The notes under the pieces are model-generated. The model was not told the DNA's origin, ran no database searches, and was given only the letters and a program-made list of their open reading frames with translations. From Methylacidimicrobium tartarophylax (GTDB taxonomy: Bacteria > Verrucomicrobiota > Verrucomicrobiia > Methylacidiphilales > Methylacidiphilaceae), in the NCBI RefSeq assembly GCF_902143375.2, contig NZ_CABFVA020000114.1, forward strand, positions 1 to 64,000: a stretch of 64,000 bases of DNA, in the 5' to 3' direction. Within the stretch, counting starts at the first letter, position 1. Every line of letters starts with the position of its first letter. This document shows positions 24,847-34,459 of the stretch, piece after piece. The translations under genes and the position numbers were made by a program.

Positions 24847-26492
24847 GCGGGCTTTGCTTTGGTCATTCGCGCTCGAGCGCGCGCCACCTCTTCGGCGTAG
24901 GTTTGCGCGGGGTTTTCTCCCTCGAGTCCGCTTTCCTCTCTTTCCCAAGAGTCCGGTTTGCCCATCGAGTAGAGGCCGAAGCGGGGAGCATAGCTGCCCC
25001 ACTCGTAGTTGTCGACGAGGGACCAGTAGAGATAACCGAAGAGAGGCGCTCCCTCTTCCCAGAGTTGGGTCACCATCCGGACGTGCGTGCGGATGTAATC
25101 GGTCCGACGGACGGCGTCTTCCCGGTCTTCCAAGCTGCCGGAGGAATTCCCCCGATAGGCGATCCCATTTTCCGCAATCAAGAGGGGCAGTCCAAAACGG
25201 CGGAGCTGTCCGATGATGAAGGCGAGTCCTTCGGGAAGCATATGCCAGTCCCACCATTTGCTCGTAAAGCCTTCCACGAGCCACTCATGAAAGGCCTTAT
25301 TGCGGCGCGGGAGCTCATCGCGCCAATGGGGCCAGCGAAAGGCATGCTCGACGAAAGGGTCGTAGTAATCAAAGGCCACGTAGTCCAAGGGAGGAGTCGG
25401 GGAGGAGTAGATGACTTCCACCAGCCGGTCCCAGGTGTCTCCGAGAGAAGAGGCGTAGGCCAGGAAGTGCTGCACGGTCTTGATGGCACTGCCGAGCACT
25501 TTCGGGAGGAAGGAGACCGTAGGAAACCGGGCGCGCTGGAAATCCCGATCGCACCGGCGGGCGTTTTCCCAGAGATGAGAAAAGATCTTCTGCTTGGGAA
25601 TCCCCCGGAAGGGGCAGTAGAGAAGATCGAGCCAAGCCTGGTCGAGCCAATAGAGATTGTTGGCGTAGTTGTTGAATCCGACAAGCGGTCGCACGCGCGT
25701 GGTTTCATAGGCTTCATGGATGACCTGGTAGGCGCGGACATGGCCTTCCAAGAGGTGCATGAGGGCTTTGGCAGCGGAGGGTACTCCCCGCCGCGGACCT
25801 GTGGGAAAATAGCCGTAAAGGTAGTGGCAGGCCGCGAGCATGTTGGGTTCGTTGGTCGTGAGGTAGACGCGGGGTGGCTGCACCCGATGCTTCTGGGAGA
25901 GAAGCTCGAGAAGGGATTGAACGGTGTAACGAACGTAGGTGACGAAATGGTCGATCGTCTCCGTGTGCAACCAAGCGTCGAGTCCCAGCCAAGCCGGATG
26001 GGTGAAATGGTGAAGGGTGACGATCGGTTCGAGTCCCAGAAGTCGGCAGTGGGCCAGGATCGCGGCGTAGCGCTCGACCGCCGTGGAATCGAAGGGAGGG
26101 GGGGGAGCGCCCGACTCGGCATCCGGAAGGGTACGGATCGGCTGGATCCGGCTCCAAGACAGCTCCAGGCGAAAGGCGTTGAGTCCGAGCCGTGCCGCCC
26201 GCTCCAGGTCGGCTTCGGCGAGCTCCCAGAAGTTGCTTGCCCGGCCCGAGGGCTCGACCAGTCGTTCGCGCTCGGCCCACGCCCAGTTGTTGAGGGGTTC
26301 TCCGGCCCCATTGATCCCTCCTTCGTGCTGGTAGCCGGAGGTGGCGACTCCCCAGAGGAAATGGGGAAGACGCGCCTCGGCGGGCGGGAGAGCGGGCTGA
26401 GGAGGGATCCCCGGCAGGCCGAGACTCTTCGCTAGAGCTTGACCGCCTTGGCTACCTGCGCGATCTGCTGCTTTTGTTTGCGATTGATCCAA
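24843..26492 (-). CDS. Glycoside hydrolase family 1 beta-glycosidase
   Basis: 549 residues. Acid/base Glu215 in TTNEPN and nucleophile Glu441 in IAENGIAY; the domain start FLWGVATSGYQHEG is near residue 45. No signal peptide, so cytoplasmic. About 40 N-terminal residues precede the conserved domain and its first 61 bp overlap the upstream glycosyltransferase gene, so a later non-ATG start is possible. Its pairing with a lipid-type glycosyltransferase suggests glycolipid or storage glycoside turnover, which is inference. Confidence 0.88.
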   Translation of the reverse strand: MDQSQTKAADRAGSQGGQALAKSLGLPGIPPQPALPPAEARLPHFLWGVATSGYQHEGGINGAGEPLNNWAWAERERLVEPSGRASNFWELAEADLERAARLGLNAFRLELSWSRIQPIRTLPDAESGAPPPPFDSTAVERYAAILAHCRLLGLEPIVTLHHFTHPAWLGLDAWLHTETIDHFVTYVRYTVQSLLELLSQKHRVQPPRVYLTTNEPNMLAACHYLYGYFPTGPRRGVPSAAKALMHLLEGHVRAYQVIHEAYETTRVRPLVGFNNYANNLYWLDQAWLDLLYCPFRGIPKQKIFSHLWENARRCDRDFQRARFPTVSFLPKVLGSAIKTVQHFLAYASSLGDTWDRLVEVIYSSPTPPLDYVAFDYYDPFVEHAFRWPHWRDELPRRNKAFHEWLVEGFTSKWWDWHMLPEGLAFIIGQLRRFGLPLLIAENGIAYRGNSSGSLEDREDAVRRTDYIRTHVRMVTQLWEEGAPLFGYLYWSLVDNYEWGSYAPRFGLYSMGKPDSWEREESGLEGENPAQTYAEEVARARARMTKAKPA

Positions 26493-27634
26493 ACGGGTTC
26501 GGGCTCCTGGGCTTCGTCATCCAATAGGCGGCGGACGATAATCTGGGCCGCATTCGGCCGGGCGGTTTCCCGCGCCGCCCGCTGCATGTCCTGCAAGCGG
26601 GCAGGATCGGAAAGGAGGGAGTCGACCTTAAAGGCGAGTGTGGTGAATTCGTGGCATTTGACGGCCGCCCTCTGCTCCAGGAGGTAATCGCTATTCAGCT
26701 CTTCCTGACCTGGGATGGGAGCGACGATGATCATCGGCAGGCCTCTGGCCATGGCTTCGGACGCGGTGAGCCCTCCGGGTTTCCCAATGAAGAGGTCTGC
26801 GGCCGCCATCCACCGGTGCATCTCGTGGGTAAAGCCGAGCACTTTGAGGGGGAAGGAGTTCGTCCACTCGGCCCTCGTTTGTAGGAGCTGCTCTTGTAGA
26901 AGCGGATTCTTGCCGCAGATGACGACGATCTGGACGGGTCTGCTCACGCTCCGAAGGGATTCGACGACGACTTCCGCCGGGCCCACCCCGAGCGCGCCGG
27001 CGGAGACCAGAAGAAGGGGAAGGTTGGGATCGCATCCCAGGGCTCGCCGAGCCTCGAAGCGATCCAGGGGCAGCGAAAACACGGGATCAATGGGGATCCC
27101 GCTGACCGTGATGCGCTCTTCGGGAAGCCCGAGGCGACTCAAGTGGACCCGTGTCTCTTGGGTAGCGACGAAATAACGATGGAAGAGTCGGCAGAGCCAC
27201 ATGGCGTGGAAGTGAAAGTCAGTCACGACAATCGAAAGACGCGTGCGCAATCCCGCTTGGGAGATCAGGTGGGAGATTAATTCCGCGGGTAGGAAATGGG
27301 TGCAGACGGTGACATCGGGAGAAAAGCTTTCGATGAATTCGACAAGGGGTCCCGTATTGAGCCGGTCCAACATCAAGCGCATGCGATCGGTCTTCCACGG
27401 CTCGTCGGTCATCTTGTACCACCAGCCGAGGAAGGTGGGCGCCTTCTCCACGAGCTGAGTGTAGAGGCTCGAATAAAAGTCGCGAAAGATCTTGTTGGTG
27501 AACTTGAGGACGTCGACGGTCAGGACCTCGTCGGTTTCCGGCTGATGGCGGAAGACCTTGTCCAAAGCCTCGGCGGCTCTTACGTGGCCGGTGCCGGCGC
27601 TCGTGGAAAGGATGAGAATTCTTCGGCGAAACAT
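26432..27634 (-). CDS. MGDG synthase/UgtP-like glycosyltransferase (GT28)
   Basis: 400 residues. N-terminal STSAGTGHVRAAEAL (MGDG synthase N-domain), VTDFHFHAMW near residue 138, and the donor-sugar region IGKPGGLTASEAMARGLPMI near 287 identify the monogalactosyldiacylglycerol synthase/processive diacylglycerol glucosyltransferase group. Likely transfers a hexose from UDP-sugar to a lipid acceptor at the inner membrane; sugar and acceptor unknown. Confidence 0.85.
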   Translation of the reverse strand: MFRRRILILSTSAGTGHVRAAEALDKVFRHQPETDEVLTVDVLKFTNKIFRDFYSSLYTQLVEKAPTFLGWWYKMTDEPWKTDRMRLMLDRLNTGPLVEFIESFSPDVTVCTHFLPAELISHLISQAGLRTRLSIVVTDFHFHAMWLCRLFHRYFVATQETRVHLSRLGLPEERITVSGIPIDPVFSLPLDRFEARRALGCDPNLPLLLVSAGALGVGPAEVVVESLRSVSRPVQIVVICGKNPLLQEQLLQTRAEWTNSFPLKVLGFTHEMHRWMAAADLFIGKPGGLTASEAMARGLPMIIVAPIPGQEELNSDYLLEQRAAVKCHEFTTLAFKVDSLLSDPARLQDMQRAARETARPNAAQIIVRRLLDDEAQEPEPVWINRKQKQQIAQVAKAVKL

Positions 27635-27649
27635 GGCGTGGGCTCTCTT

Positions 27650-28177
27650 CTATCTTTGTTGCGGAGGTTGCGGCGACGGCTGCCCCGCATTCTGTCCTTG
27701 GTAGAGGACGACCTTGCTGTGACCGTCGACCTGCATCTGATCGGTATCCCGAAAGAGGGTGATGACGGTTCCGGTGACATGATTCTTCTCGTCGATCACC
27801 TCGGGATTTCCGGTCATGATGAGCTTATTTTCGGCGACGATATACTCCATCTGGCTCGATTTTCCCGTCCGGGTGGTCTGCTCGAGAATGGCGTCACCGC
27901 GGGCGATCAGTCGCTTCACCTGGTTGCCCGTCTCGTCGAAGAAGACAGTCATTTCGTTGGACCTCACCCGCATGTTGCTGGTGACCAGGATCACGTTTCC
28001 GTTAAAGAAACCTTGGTGGATGTTCATGTCCAATCGGAACGTGTTGGAGGTGACGACCGTGGCGTCCGGATGGCCTTGCAACTCCGAGGGCTTTCCCTCG
28101 GGAAACTGTCCCCGAAGCTCGCTGGTCGACAAGCTAACCAGGATCAGGCAGCCAAAGAACGAAAGAAAGGGTTTCAT
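27650..28177 (-). CDS. lptA: LptA/OstA-like periplasmic LPS transport protein
   Basis: 175 residues with an N-terminal signal peptide (MKPFLSFFGCLILVSL...). The body has the OstA beta-jellyroll pattern: FNGNVILVTSNMRVRSNEM, ARGDAILEQ, IVAENKLIMTGNPEV. Would bridge LPS through the periplasm. ATG at 28177 overlaps the end of the lptC-like gene (ATGA). lptB is not in the immediate cluster. Confidence 0.8.
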   Translation of the reverse strand: MKPFLSFFGCLILVSLSTSELRGQFPEGKPSELQGHPDATVVTSNTFRLDMNIHQGFFNGNVILVTSNMRVRSNEMTVFFDETGNQVKRLIARGDAILEQTTRTGKSSQMEYIVAENKLIMTGNPEVIDEKNHVTGTVITLFRDTDQMQVDGHSKVVLYQGQNAGQPSPQPPQQR

Positions 28178-28794
28178 TGCGAGGATCCTAGCGGTTTTAA
28201 GGAGGGAGAAGCGCCTTGTCGCAAGACGGGAGCGCTCTTTTCGGCGCTCTGCTGGCTCGAAGGCTTTGCCAGCGGGAGATGATAAAGGACGACGCGGACG
28301 TTCTGCCGGAAAACGCCCCGGTGTTCGCGGACCTCCCAATCCATGATCTGGCTCGTGAGCCGCAGATCGGGCCGCTCGACGACCGCTCCGGATTGCGTGC
28401 TGAGGCGATCCTCGAGTTTCCAGAGGTCGCAGCGCGGGGAGAGGATGGTGGTGCTGATCTTGCCTTGGTCATAGAGCTCGATTTTCATGTCGAGGATTTC
28501 CGTTCGGTTGACACTGATCGCATGAGCTTCCCGACCCGTGATCATTCCATCGAGTGCCCCCTGGGTATTCCTTTGAGGAAGGCGAAACTCCTTAACCACC
28601 GAGCCGAGCGGGATCGAGGCGGAATCCGCCCGGGCTGTCGCGGGAGCAGAGGCGACCATCCAAGAGCAGAGGGCGACCGCGAAGAGAAGAAGCAGTTTGT
28701 CCCTCTTTGCGTCTGCTGTCCGCTTGCCGGCGGCCGGGAAGGCCCCGCAAGGGGAGAGGACTCTATGCGGACTTGCCGTCTTTAGCCGCTGCAT
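28174..28794 (-). CDS. lptC: LptC-like LPS export protein
   Basis: 206 residues: membrane anchor at about 33-50 followed by a periplasmic domain with OstA/LptC-type repeats (RTEILDMKIELYDQGKIS, SPRCDLWKLED, ITSQ/DWEVREHRG). Position between kdsA and lptA supports the assignment. Annotated start overlaps kdsA by 32 bp; a later start nearer the anchor is possible. Confidence 0.65.
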   Translation of the reverse strand: MQRLKTASPHRVLSPCGAFPAAGKRTADAKRDKLLLLFAVALCSWMVASAPATARADSASIPLGSVVKEFRLPQRNTQGALDGMITGREAHAISVNRTEILDMKIELYDQGKISTTILSPRCDLWKLEDRLSTQSGAVVERPDLRLTSQIMDWEVREHRGVFRQNVRVVLYHLPLAKPSSQQSAEKSAPVLRQGASPSLKPLGSSQ

Positions 28795-29566
28795 GGATCT
28801 CCAGAAGCTTTTCGAGAAGAGAAGAGACTTGAGCTAGGGGGATCATGGTCGCTCCGTCGGAGGGGGATTCCTCAGGCGAGGGATGGGTTTCCAGGAAGAG
28901 CCCGTCGATTCCCACGGCCACGGCCGCCCGCGCCAACGGAAAGGCCAGATCCCGATCTCCGCCGGAGGCGGAGCCCAGGGCGCTGGGCCGTTGGACCGAG
29001 TGCGTGGCATCAAAGATGACGCGGTATCCTCGTCTCCTCATCTGTACCAAGTTCCGCATGTCGACGACAAGGTCATGATAGCCGAAAGAGGTGCCTCGCT
29101 CGGTAAAGAAAAAGCTTTGACAGCCACCGGAACGGAGCTTTTCCGCGATGCGATCCATGTCCGAAGCCGCGAGGAACTGCCCTTTTTTGACGTTGATCGG
29201 TCTTCCGGTCGCGGCGGCGGCCAAAAGAAGATCGGTCTGCCGCGAGAGAAAGGCTGGGATCTGTAGAAGATCGGCGACCTCCGCTACGGGTACCGCTTGG
29301 CTGCTTTCGTGGACGTCGGTGGTGACGGGAACTCCCAGTCTCTCCCGAATCCGTCCCAAGATTTCCAGGCCTCCTTCTAATCCCGGCCCGCGGTAGGAGC
29401 CGATGGAAGAGCGGTTGGCCTTGTCGAACGAAGCCTTGAAGCAGAAGGAAAGCCCGAGGCGCGAAGCGACTTCTTGAAGGCGCGAGGCGATCCGGATGGC
29501 CAACTCTTCGGATTCCAGCACGCAGGGCCCCGCGATCAGAAAAAAGGATGAACTCTCCTGAAACAT
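28763..29566 (-). CDS. kdsA: 3-deoxy-8-phosphooctulonate synthase (Kdo-8-P synthase)
   Basis: 267 residues; condenses arabinose-5-phosphate with PEP. Conserved LIAGPCVLES near the start, FKASFDKANRSS near 43, GVPVTTDVHE near 78, QIPAFLSRQTDLL near 98 and the DATHSVQRP segment near 187. Lies 2 bp after pyrG, in a Kdo/LPS gene run. Confidence 0.96.
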   Translation of the reverse strand: MFQESSSFFLIAGPCVLESEELAIRIASRLQEVASRLGLSFCFKASFDKANRSSIGSYRGPGLEGGLEILGRIRERLGVPVTTDVHESSQAVPVAEVADLLQIPAFLSRQTDLLLAAAATGRPINVKKGQFLAASDMDRIAEKLRSGGCQSFFFTERGTSFGYHDLVVDMRNLVQMRRRGYRVIFDATHSVQRPSALGSASGGDRDLAFPLARAAVAVGIDGLFLETHPSPEESPSDGATMIPLAQVSSLLEKLLEIHAAAKDGKSA

Positions 29567-29568
29567 GG

Positions 29569-31173
29569 CTAGCCGGCGGAAACCCGTAGTGCTTCCCGCA
29601 GGAAGCCGGCAAAGAGGGGATGGGGAGCGTTGGGACGCGAGTGAAACTCAGGGTGGAACTGACAACCCACGAACCAGGGATGATCGGCCAATTCCAGGAG
29701 CTCGACAAGCTTGGTGTCCTCGGAGGTTCCCCCCACCAGGAAGCCGGCCCGCTCGAAGGCTTCCCGGTAGGCGTTGTTGAACTCGTAGCGGTGGCGGTGG
29801 CGTTCTCGAGCGGAAAGGGCCTGATAGGCCGTTTGAGACTTGGTACCCGGAACGAGATGGCAAAGGGAAGCGCCCAACCGCATCGAAGCTCCTTTTTGGA
29901 CCGTCTGCCGTTGCTCTTCGAGCAGGCAGATCACCGGGTCGGAGGTTGTCGGGCAGAACTCCGTGCTGTGAGCCTCGGGCATGTCGAGGACATGCCGAGC
30001 GAACTCGACCACCGCGATTTGCATCCCCAGACAGAGACCAAGATAGGGGATCTTCCGCTCCCGCGCAAAACGGGCGGCCATAATCTTTCCCTGTACGCCC
30101 CGATGGCCGAAGCCTCCCGGGACGACAATGCCTTGTGCCTGGCCGAGCAGCTCTTCCGCCCCCCTCTTCTCCACCTCTTCCGCATCGACGGGAATGAGCT
30201 CGATCCCGGCCTGCACGGAGGCCCCGGCATGCACTAGGGCCTCGGAAACGCTCTTGTAGGCGTCCTGATGCTCGATGTATTTGCCGACCATGGCGATGCG
30301 GACTCGGTACTTCGGAGCGAGGATCTGATGGAGGAACTTTTGCCAGTCTCGAAGATCCGCCGGAGGCAGCGAGAGACGCAGGGAGCGGGCGACCAGCTCG
30401 TCGAGCCGTTCCCTCTGGAGTAGGAGCGGCAGCTCGTAGATCGAATGCTCCAAGTCGACCTCTTCTACGACGGCCTCCAGGGGTACGCTGCAGTAGAGGG
30501 AGAGCTTCTGTCGAATATCCGGCGTCAGCGGCCATTCCGAGCGGCAGACAAGGATATTGGGCTGGATGCCGATCTCCCGGAGCTTCGCCACGCTCTGCTG
30601 GGTCGGCTTGCTTTTGAGTTCTCCGGCCGCGCGGAGATAGGGAACGAGGGTGACATGGAGAAAGAGGGCGTTTCCGGGTCCGACTTCCAGGGCGAGCTGA
30701 CGGACGGCTTCCAGGAAGGGCAGTCCTTCGATGTCTCCCGTGGTTCCGCCGATTTCGGTGATGAGCAGGTCGTAGTCGCCGGCGGTGGCGGCGGCTCGAA
30801 TCCGCTCCTTGATTTCATCGGTGACGTGGGGAATGACCTGGACGGTCTTTCCGAGGTAGTCGCCGCGCCTCTCTTTGTGGATGACCGATTCGTAGATCTG
30901 GCCCGTGGTCGCGTTGTTCTTCCGCGTGAGCTGAACCGAGGTGAATCGCTCATAGTGGCCCAGGTCTAGATCGGTTTCGGCCCCATCCTCCAGCACGTAG
31001 ACCTCCCCATGCTGATACGGGTTCATGGTGCCCGGATCGACGTTGAGGTAGGGGTCGAGTTTCTGGAGGGCGATCTTGAGTCCCCGGTGCTCGAGAACCG
31101 TGCCCAAGGCGGCGGCGGTCAATCCCTTTCCGAGGGAGCTAACGACTCCACCGGTGACAAACACATATTTCAT
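29569..31173 (-). CDS. pyrG: CTP synthase
   Basis: 534 residues; amidates UTP to CTP with glutamine. Synthase domain starts [18 protein letters not shown]; the glutamine amidotransferase domain has [10 protein letters not shown], the nucleophile Cys in GLCLGMQ near residue 378, and HPEFHSRP near the C-terminus. Overlaps kdsB by 4 bp. CTP is the co-substrate of kdsB, so the pairing is sensible. Confidence 0.97.
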   Translation of the reverse strand: MKYVFVTGGVVSSLGKGLTAAALGTVLEHRGLKIALQKLDPYLNVDPGTMNPYQHGEVYVLEDGAETDLDLGHYERFTSVQLTRKNNATTGQIYESVIHKERRGDYLGKTVQVIPHVTDEIKERIRAAATAGDYDLLITEIGGTTGDIEGLPFLEAVRQLALEVGPGNALFLHVTLVPYLRAAGELKSKPTQQSVAKLREIGIQPNILVCRSEWPLTPDIRQKLSLYCSVPLEAVVEEVDLEHSIYELPLLLQRERLDELVARSLRLSLPPADLRDWQKFLHQILAPKYRVRIAMVGKYIEHQDAYKSVSEALVHAGASVQAGIELIPVDAEEVEKRGAEELLGQAQGIVVPGGFGHRGVQGKIMAARFARERKIPYLGLCLGMQIAVVEFARHVLDMPEAHSTEFCPTTSDPVICLLEEQRQTVQKGASMRLGASLCHLVPGTKSQTAYQALSARERHRHRYEFNNAYREAFERAGFLVGGTSEDTKLVELLELADHPWFVGCQFHPEFHSRPNAPHPLFAGFLREALRVSAG

Positions 31174-31892
31174 CTTTGCTTCAAAATCTGCTCGATGCGT
31201 GCGGCGTCTTCGGGAACGTCGACCCCTGCGCAGCGCATGGCGGTTGGTACGGTCATCATCGGCAGGCCATTTTCCAAGGCGCGCAACTGCTCCAGACTTT
31301 CCGCCTGCTCCAGCTCACCGGGAGCGAAACGGACGAAACGCCGAAGAGCTTCCGCCCGGAACGCGTAAATTCCCACATGAGCCCATCGGGGCACGTCCCG
31401 ACCAACGTCGCGGACAAAAGGGAGAGACGCTCGGGAGAAGTAAAGCGCGTAACCGCGCCGGTCGCAAACCACTTTTGTGACATTCGGATTGGTGGCCTCC
31501 TCTGGTGCAAGCGTTCGGCGAAAGGTCGCGATCGGATCCGAGCCGATCCCGGCGATCAGTCGATCGATTTCCGCAGGCTCAATGGTTGGTTCGTCTCCCT
31601 GGAGGTTCACATAAAGGTCGGCGGGGATCCGCGCAGCGACCTCGGCCATTCGATCGGTTCCCGATGGGTGGTCCGACCGGGTAAGCTCCGCCCGAGCTCC
31701 GAAGAGACGGACGGCCTCGAAGATTCGCCGGTCATCGGTGGCCACCACCACTTCGCGCACTCTCCGGCAGCGCGTCGCCGCCTCCCAAACCCACTGGATC
31801 AGGGGCCTTCCGGCGATCATGACCAGCGGCTTTCCGGGGAAGCGGGTCGATGCCCAACGAGCGGGAATGACCAGAACTGCCTTTTCCGCCAT
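31170..31892 (-). CDS. kdsB: CMP-Kdo synthetase (3-deoxy-manno-octulosonate cytidylyltransferase)
   Basis: 240 residues; activates Kdo with [21 protein letters not shown] at the N-terminus, ATDDRRI near 52, [12 protein letters not shown] near 74 and [10 protein letters not shown] near 92 are the family motifs. Follows gmhB by 6 bp. Confidence 0.96.
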   Translation of the reverse strand: MAEKAVLVIPARWASTRFPGKPLVMIAGRPLIQWVWEAATRCRRVREVVVATDDRRIFEAVRLFGARAELTRSDHPSGTDRMAEVAARIPADLYVNLQGDEPTIEPAEIDRLIAGIGSDPIATFRRTLAPEEATNPNVTKVVCDRRGYALYFSRASLPFVRDVGRDVPRWAHVGIYAFRAEALRRFVRFAPGELEQAESLEQLRALENGLPMMTVPTAMRCAGVDVPEDAARIEQILKQR

Positions 31893-31898
31893 CGGTCC

Positions 31899-32459
31899 TT
31901 ATGAATCCTCTCCTACGGACCGCAAGATCCAGTCCGTCGCCTTCTGCAGGTTGGGCGCGACATGGTCGGCTAGGCTCCGGGCCCACTGCCGCGCCCGAAG
32001 GCCTTCTTTCTCCGATTCTCTTGCGGTAAGAAGGATGGTCCGGCAGCCTGCATTGCGCCCGCAGAGAACATCGGCGATCCGATCCCCGACGAAAAACGAC
32101 CGGCTCAGCTCGAGAGCAAACTCGCGCGAGGCGCGCCAGAGCAAGAGGGGAGAGGGCTTCCGGTCCCATGACGGATCGTCGCCGGGGGCCGCAAAGGAGA
32201 GATAGATCTTAGAGAAGAACGGAGCCCGGAGCCGGCTCAGGATCGCCCGGTTCACCGCATCGACGTCTTCCCGGCGGATCCATCCCCGTCCGACCCCCGA
32301 TTGGTTGCTGACCAGGAAGAGGAGAAAGCCGGCGGCTTTCAGCCGGGTCAGGCAGTCCTGCGCCCCCTCGACGAGGACCACCTTCTCTGGATCGTCCAGG
32401 TAGGGAACATTTTCAATCAGGGTGTCATCCCGATCGAAGAAAACAGCCCTCACTCTCAT
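31899..32459 (-). CDS. gmhB: HAD-IIIA phosphatase, heptose-1,7-bisphosphate 7-phosphatase (GmhB-like)
   Basis: 186 residues. HAD motif I FFDRDDTLIENVPYL at residue 7, SNQSGVGRG near 50 (motif II), and GDRIADVLCGRNAG (motif IV) near 130. Lacks the usual full set of zinc-loop cysteines I would expect in typical GmhB (CxHxnCxC not evident: the segment reads APGDDPSWDRKPSP). Its 4-bp overlap with the heptose kinase supports a role in ADP-heptose synthesis. Confidence 0.8.
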   Translation of the reverse strand: MRVRAVFFDRDDTLIENVPYLDDPEKVVLVEGAQDCLTRLKAAGFLLFLVSNQSGVGRGWIRREDVDAVNRAILSRLRAPFFSKIYLSFAAPGDDPSWDRKPSPLLLWRASREFALELSRSFFVGDRIADVLCGRNAGCRTILLTARESEKEGLRARQWARSLADHVAPNLQKATDWILRSVGEDS

Positions 32460-33451
32460 GAACCGGCAGTGAGGTGAGCCCGGAGTTCCTCCGGGGAGAC
32501 CGTTGCGGTCCCGAGCTTCCCAACCACGATTCCCGCCCCGAGGTTGGCCAGCTTCGCGGCTTCCCAAGCTTCCGATCCCGCTGCCAGGGCGAGCGAGAAG
32601 AGACAGAGGGAGGTGTCTCCGGCTCCCGAAACATCGAAGACTTCGCGCGCCGCGGTCGGAATTCGACGGCTCCGGCTCATTTCGTCGAGCAGAAGCATCC
32701 CCTCTTCGCCCAAGGTTACTAGAAGATGGAGGCAGCCCCAGCGTTCTTGCAAAAGGCGGGCCGCTTTCTCGATCGAGGGGAGGCTCTCCTCGGGATCTTC
32801 CAGACCACTGAGAGCGAGGGCTTCCGAGCGATTGGGCTTGAGGACGCTGACTCCCTTCCAGGATAGCCGATTGAGGGTGTGCGGATCGGCCGCGGTGAGT
32901 CTCCCGGCTCGGGTCGCCTCTTCCAGGACCAGATCGACGATCTCCTGATCGAGGAGTCCCTTGGCGTAGTCTTCGAGGAGAATCAGGTCGCAGGCAGGAA
33001 TGGTCTGTCGCAGGAAAGCGAGCAGCTCTCCCCGGGCAGAAGGAGGCAGGGGATCCCGCGTCTCGCGATCGACCCGGACGATCTGCTGCTGCCTTCCGAA
33101 GACCCGGGTCTTGAGGGTCGTTGCTCTTCCGGGAAGTCGCAAAATCCCGCTGATATCGCAGCCCGTCCCTTTTAGCCCGTGGATCAACTCCTCCCCCGGG
33201 GAATCGTCGCCGACCGCCCCGCACAGGGTGACCAGCGGAGTAAACTCTAAAAGATTCCGGGCGACATTCGCGGCACCTCCCGGAAAACGGGAGGAGCGCT
33301 GCACTTCTACCACGGGGACGGGCGCTTCCGGAGAGAGCCTGCGGACTCGTCCCCAGAGGAATTCGTCGAGCATGAGGTCTCCGATGACCAGAGTGCGGAG
33401 GCTGCGAAAACGAGTCAGGAGCAGATCTAGTCGGTCGGAAGCGAGAAGCAC
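32456..33451 (-). CDS. rfaE1: D-glycero-beta-D-manno-heptose-7-phosphate kinase (HldE N-terminal/RfaE1 type)
   Basis: 331 residues, PfkB family kinase. VIGDLMLDEFLWGRVRRLSP near residue 22, FPGGAANVARNL near 57 and the catalytic DVSGAGDT near 275. Only the kinase domain is present; the adenylyltransferase domain fused to it in enterobacterial HldE is absent and must be encoded elsewhere. Confidence 0.9.
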   Translation of the reverse strand: MLLASDRLDLLLTRFRSLRTLVIGDLMLDEFLWGRVRRLSPEAPVPVVEVQRSSRFPGGAANVARNLLEFTPLVTLCGAVGDDSPGEELIHGLKGTGCDISGILRLPGRATTLKTRVFGRQQQIVRVDRETRDPLPPSARGELLAFLRQTIPACDLILLEDYAKGLLDQEIVDLVLEEATRAGRLTAADPHTLNRLSWKGVSVLKPNRSEALALSGLEDPEESLPSIEKAARLLQERWGCLHLLVTLGEEGMLLLDEMSRSRRIPTAAREVFDVSGAGDTSLCLFSLALAAGSEAWEAAKLANLGAGIVVGKLGTATVSPEELRAHLTAGS

Positions 33452-33640
33452 GCACGCAAGGGGTAACCCAACCGTCTTTCTCTGTCAAATGGCATCTCCT
33501 TTTTCGTGCGGAGACCGGCGCAGCCCGAACAAGGGATCGATTGCCTCTCCTTGGCACCTCGAGAAAGAGGCTTGCGCGACCGGGAATTCTCTCAAAGGAT
33601 AAAGGATGAGATCTTTTCGGCGGAAAAGGAGACTCCTACG

Positions 33641-34459
33641 TTGCACACGATCGCGTATCTCGGACCGGAGCACACCTTCTCGCACCTAGTCGCCAGAAGG
33701 AGATTTCCCCAAAACCGGCTCATCCCCTGCGTGTCGATCGCCGAGGTCATCGCCTTCACGGAGTCCGAAGAAGATCGCCTGGGTCTGGTTCCGATCGAAA
33801 ATTCCTCGGGCGGAATGATCCTGGAGACAGTCGATCTTCTTTTAGAGGAAGAGCAGCCGCTCTTCATTCAGGAAGAGCTCGCGCTCCGGGTCCATTTGGC
33901 GCTGATCGGGCATGGCGGGGAACCACCCCAGATCGTCTTTTCGCATTGGGCGCCCCTTGGTCACTGCCGGCGGTGGATCGAAAAGCGGTTTCCCAAGGTG
34001 GAGCTGCGGGTTGCCGCCAGCACATCCGAGGCTGCCTGGTTGGCCGCAAAGACTCCGCGCGCCGCCGCGCTGGCTACCCGTGAGGCGGCTGCGGCAACCG
34101 GGCTTTCCATCCTCCATTACCCGGTGGAGGAAGGGATCGTCAATCTCACTCAGTTCGTCCTTTTGGGGAGAAAAAAGCCCTCTCCCGGCGGCAGGGAGAC
34201 GAGCCTCGTGTTTTCTCTGCCGCAGGAGCCGGGGAGCCTCTGCTCCTTCCTGGAAGTGTTTCGCACCGAGCAAATCAACCTGAAGCGGATCGTCTCCCGA
34301 CCCGTGCCGGGGCAGCCGAACACCTACGTCTTCTTCGTCAGCCTCGAAGGGAGCGACGAGGAGGGACCGATGGAGCGGGCGCTCAGGAAGGTCGAGCAGC
34401 GGGCCCTGCGGTGCCGTTCCCTTGGCTCTTACCTGGTTCAGGCTCCTTACGAGTCGTAG
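33641..34459 (+). CDS. pheA: Prephenate dehydratase
   Basis: About 272 residues from a TTG at 33641 preceded by an AAAAGGAGA ribosome site; the frame stays open upstream to an ATG at 33506, but that part is not conserved. Catalytic domain: IAYLGPEHTFSHLVA, VPIENSSGGMILETVDLL; C-terminal ACT domain with ETSLVFSLPQEPGSL. Converts prephenate to phenylpyruvate; no chorismate mutase domain. Its 3' end overlaps the convergent L,D-transpeptidase gene by 77 bp. Confidence 0.9.
   Translation: MHTIAYLGPEHTFSHLVARRRFPQNRLIPCVSIAEVIAFTESEEDRLGLVPIENSSGGMILETVDLLLEEEQPLFIQEELALRVHLALIGHGGEPPQIVFSHWAPLGHCRRWIEKRFPKVELRVAASTSEAAWLAAKTPRAAALATREAAAATGLSILHYPVEEGIVNLTQFVLLGRKKPSPGGRETSLVFSLPQEPGSLCSFLEVFRTEQINLKRIVSRPVPGQPNTYVFFVSLEGSDEEGPMERALRKVEQRALRCRSLGSYLVQAPYES

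Noticed and set aside
24903-26435. 510-codon plus-strand frame opposite the GH1 gene.
   Set aside because: The minus strand encodes a complete GH1 enzyme with both catalytic Glu; the plus frame is an antisense shadow.
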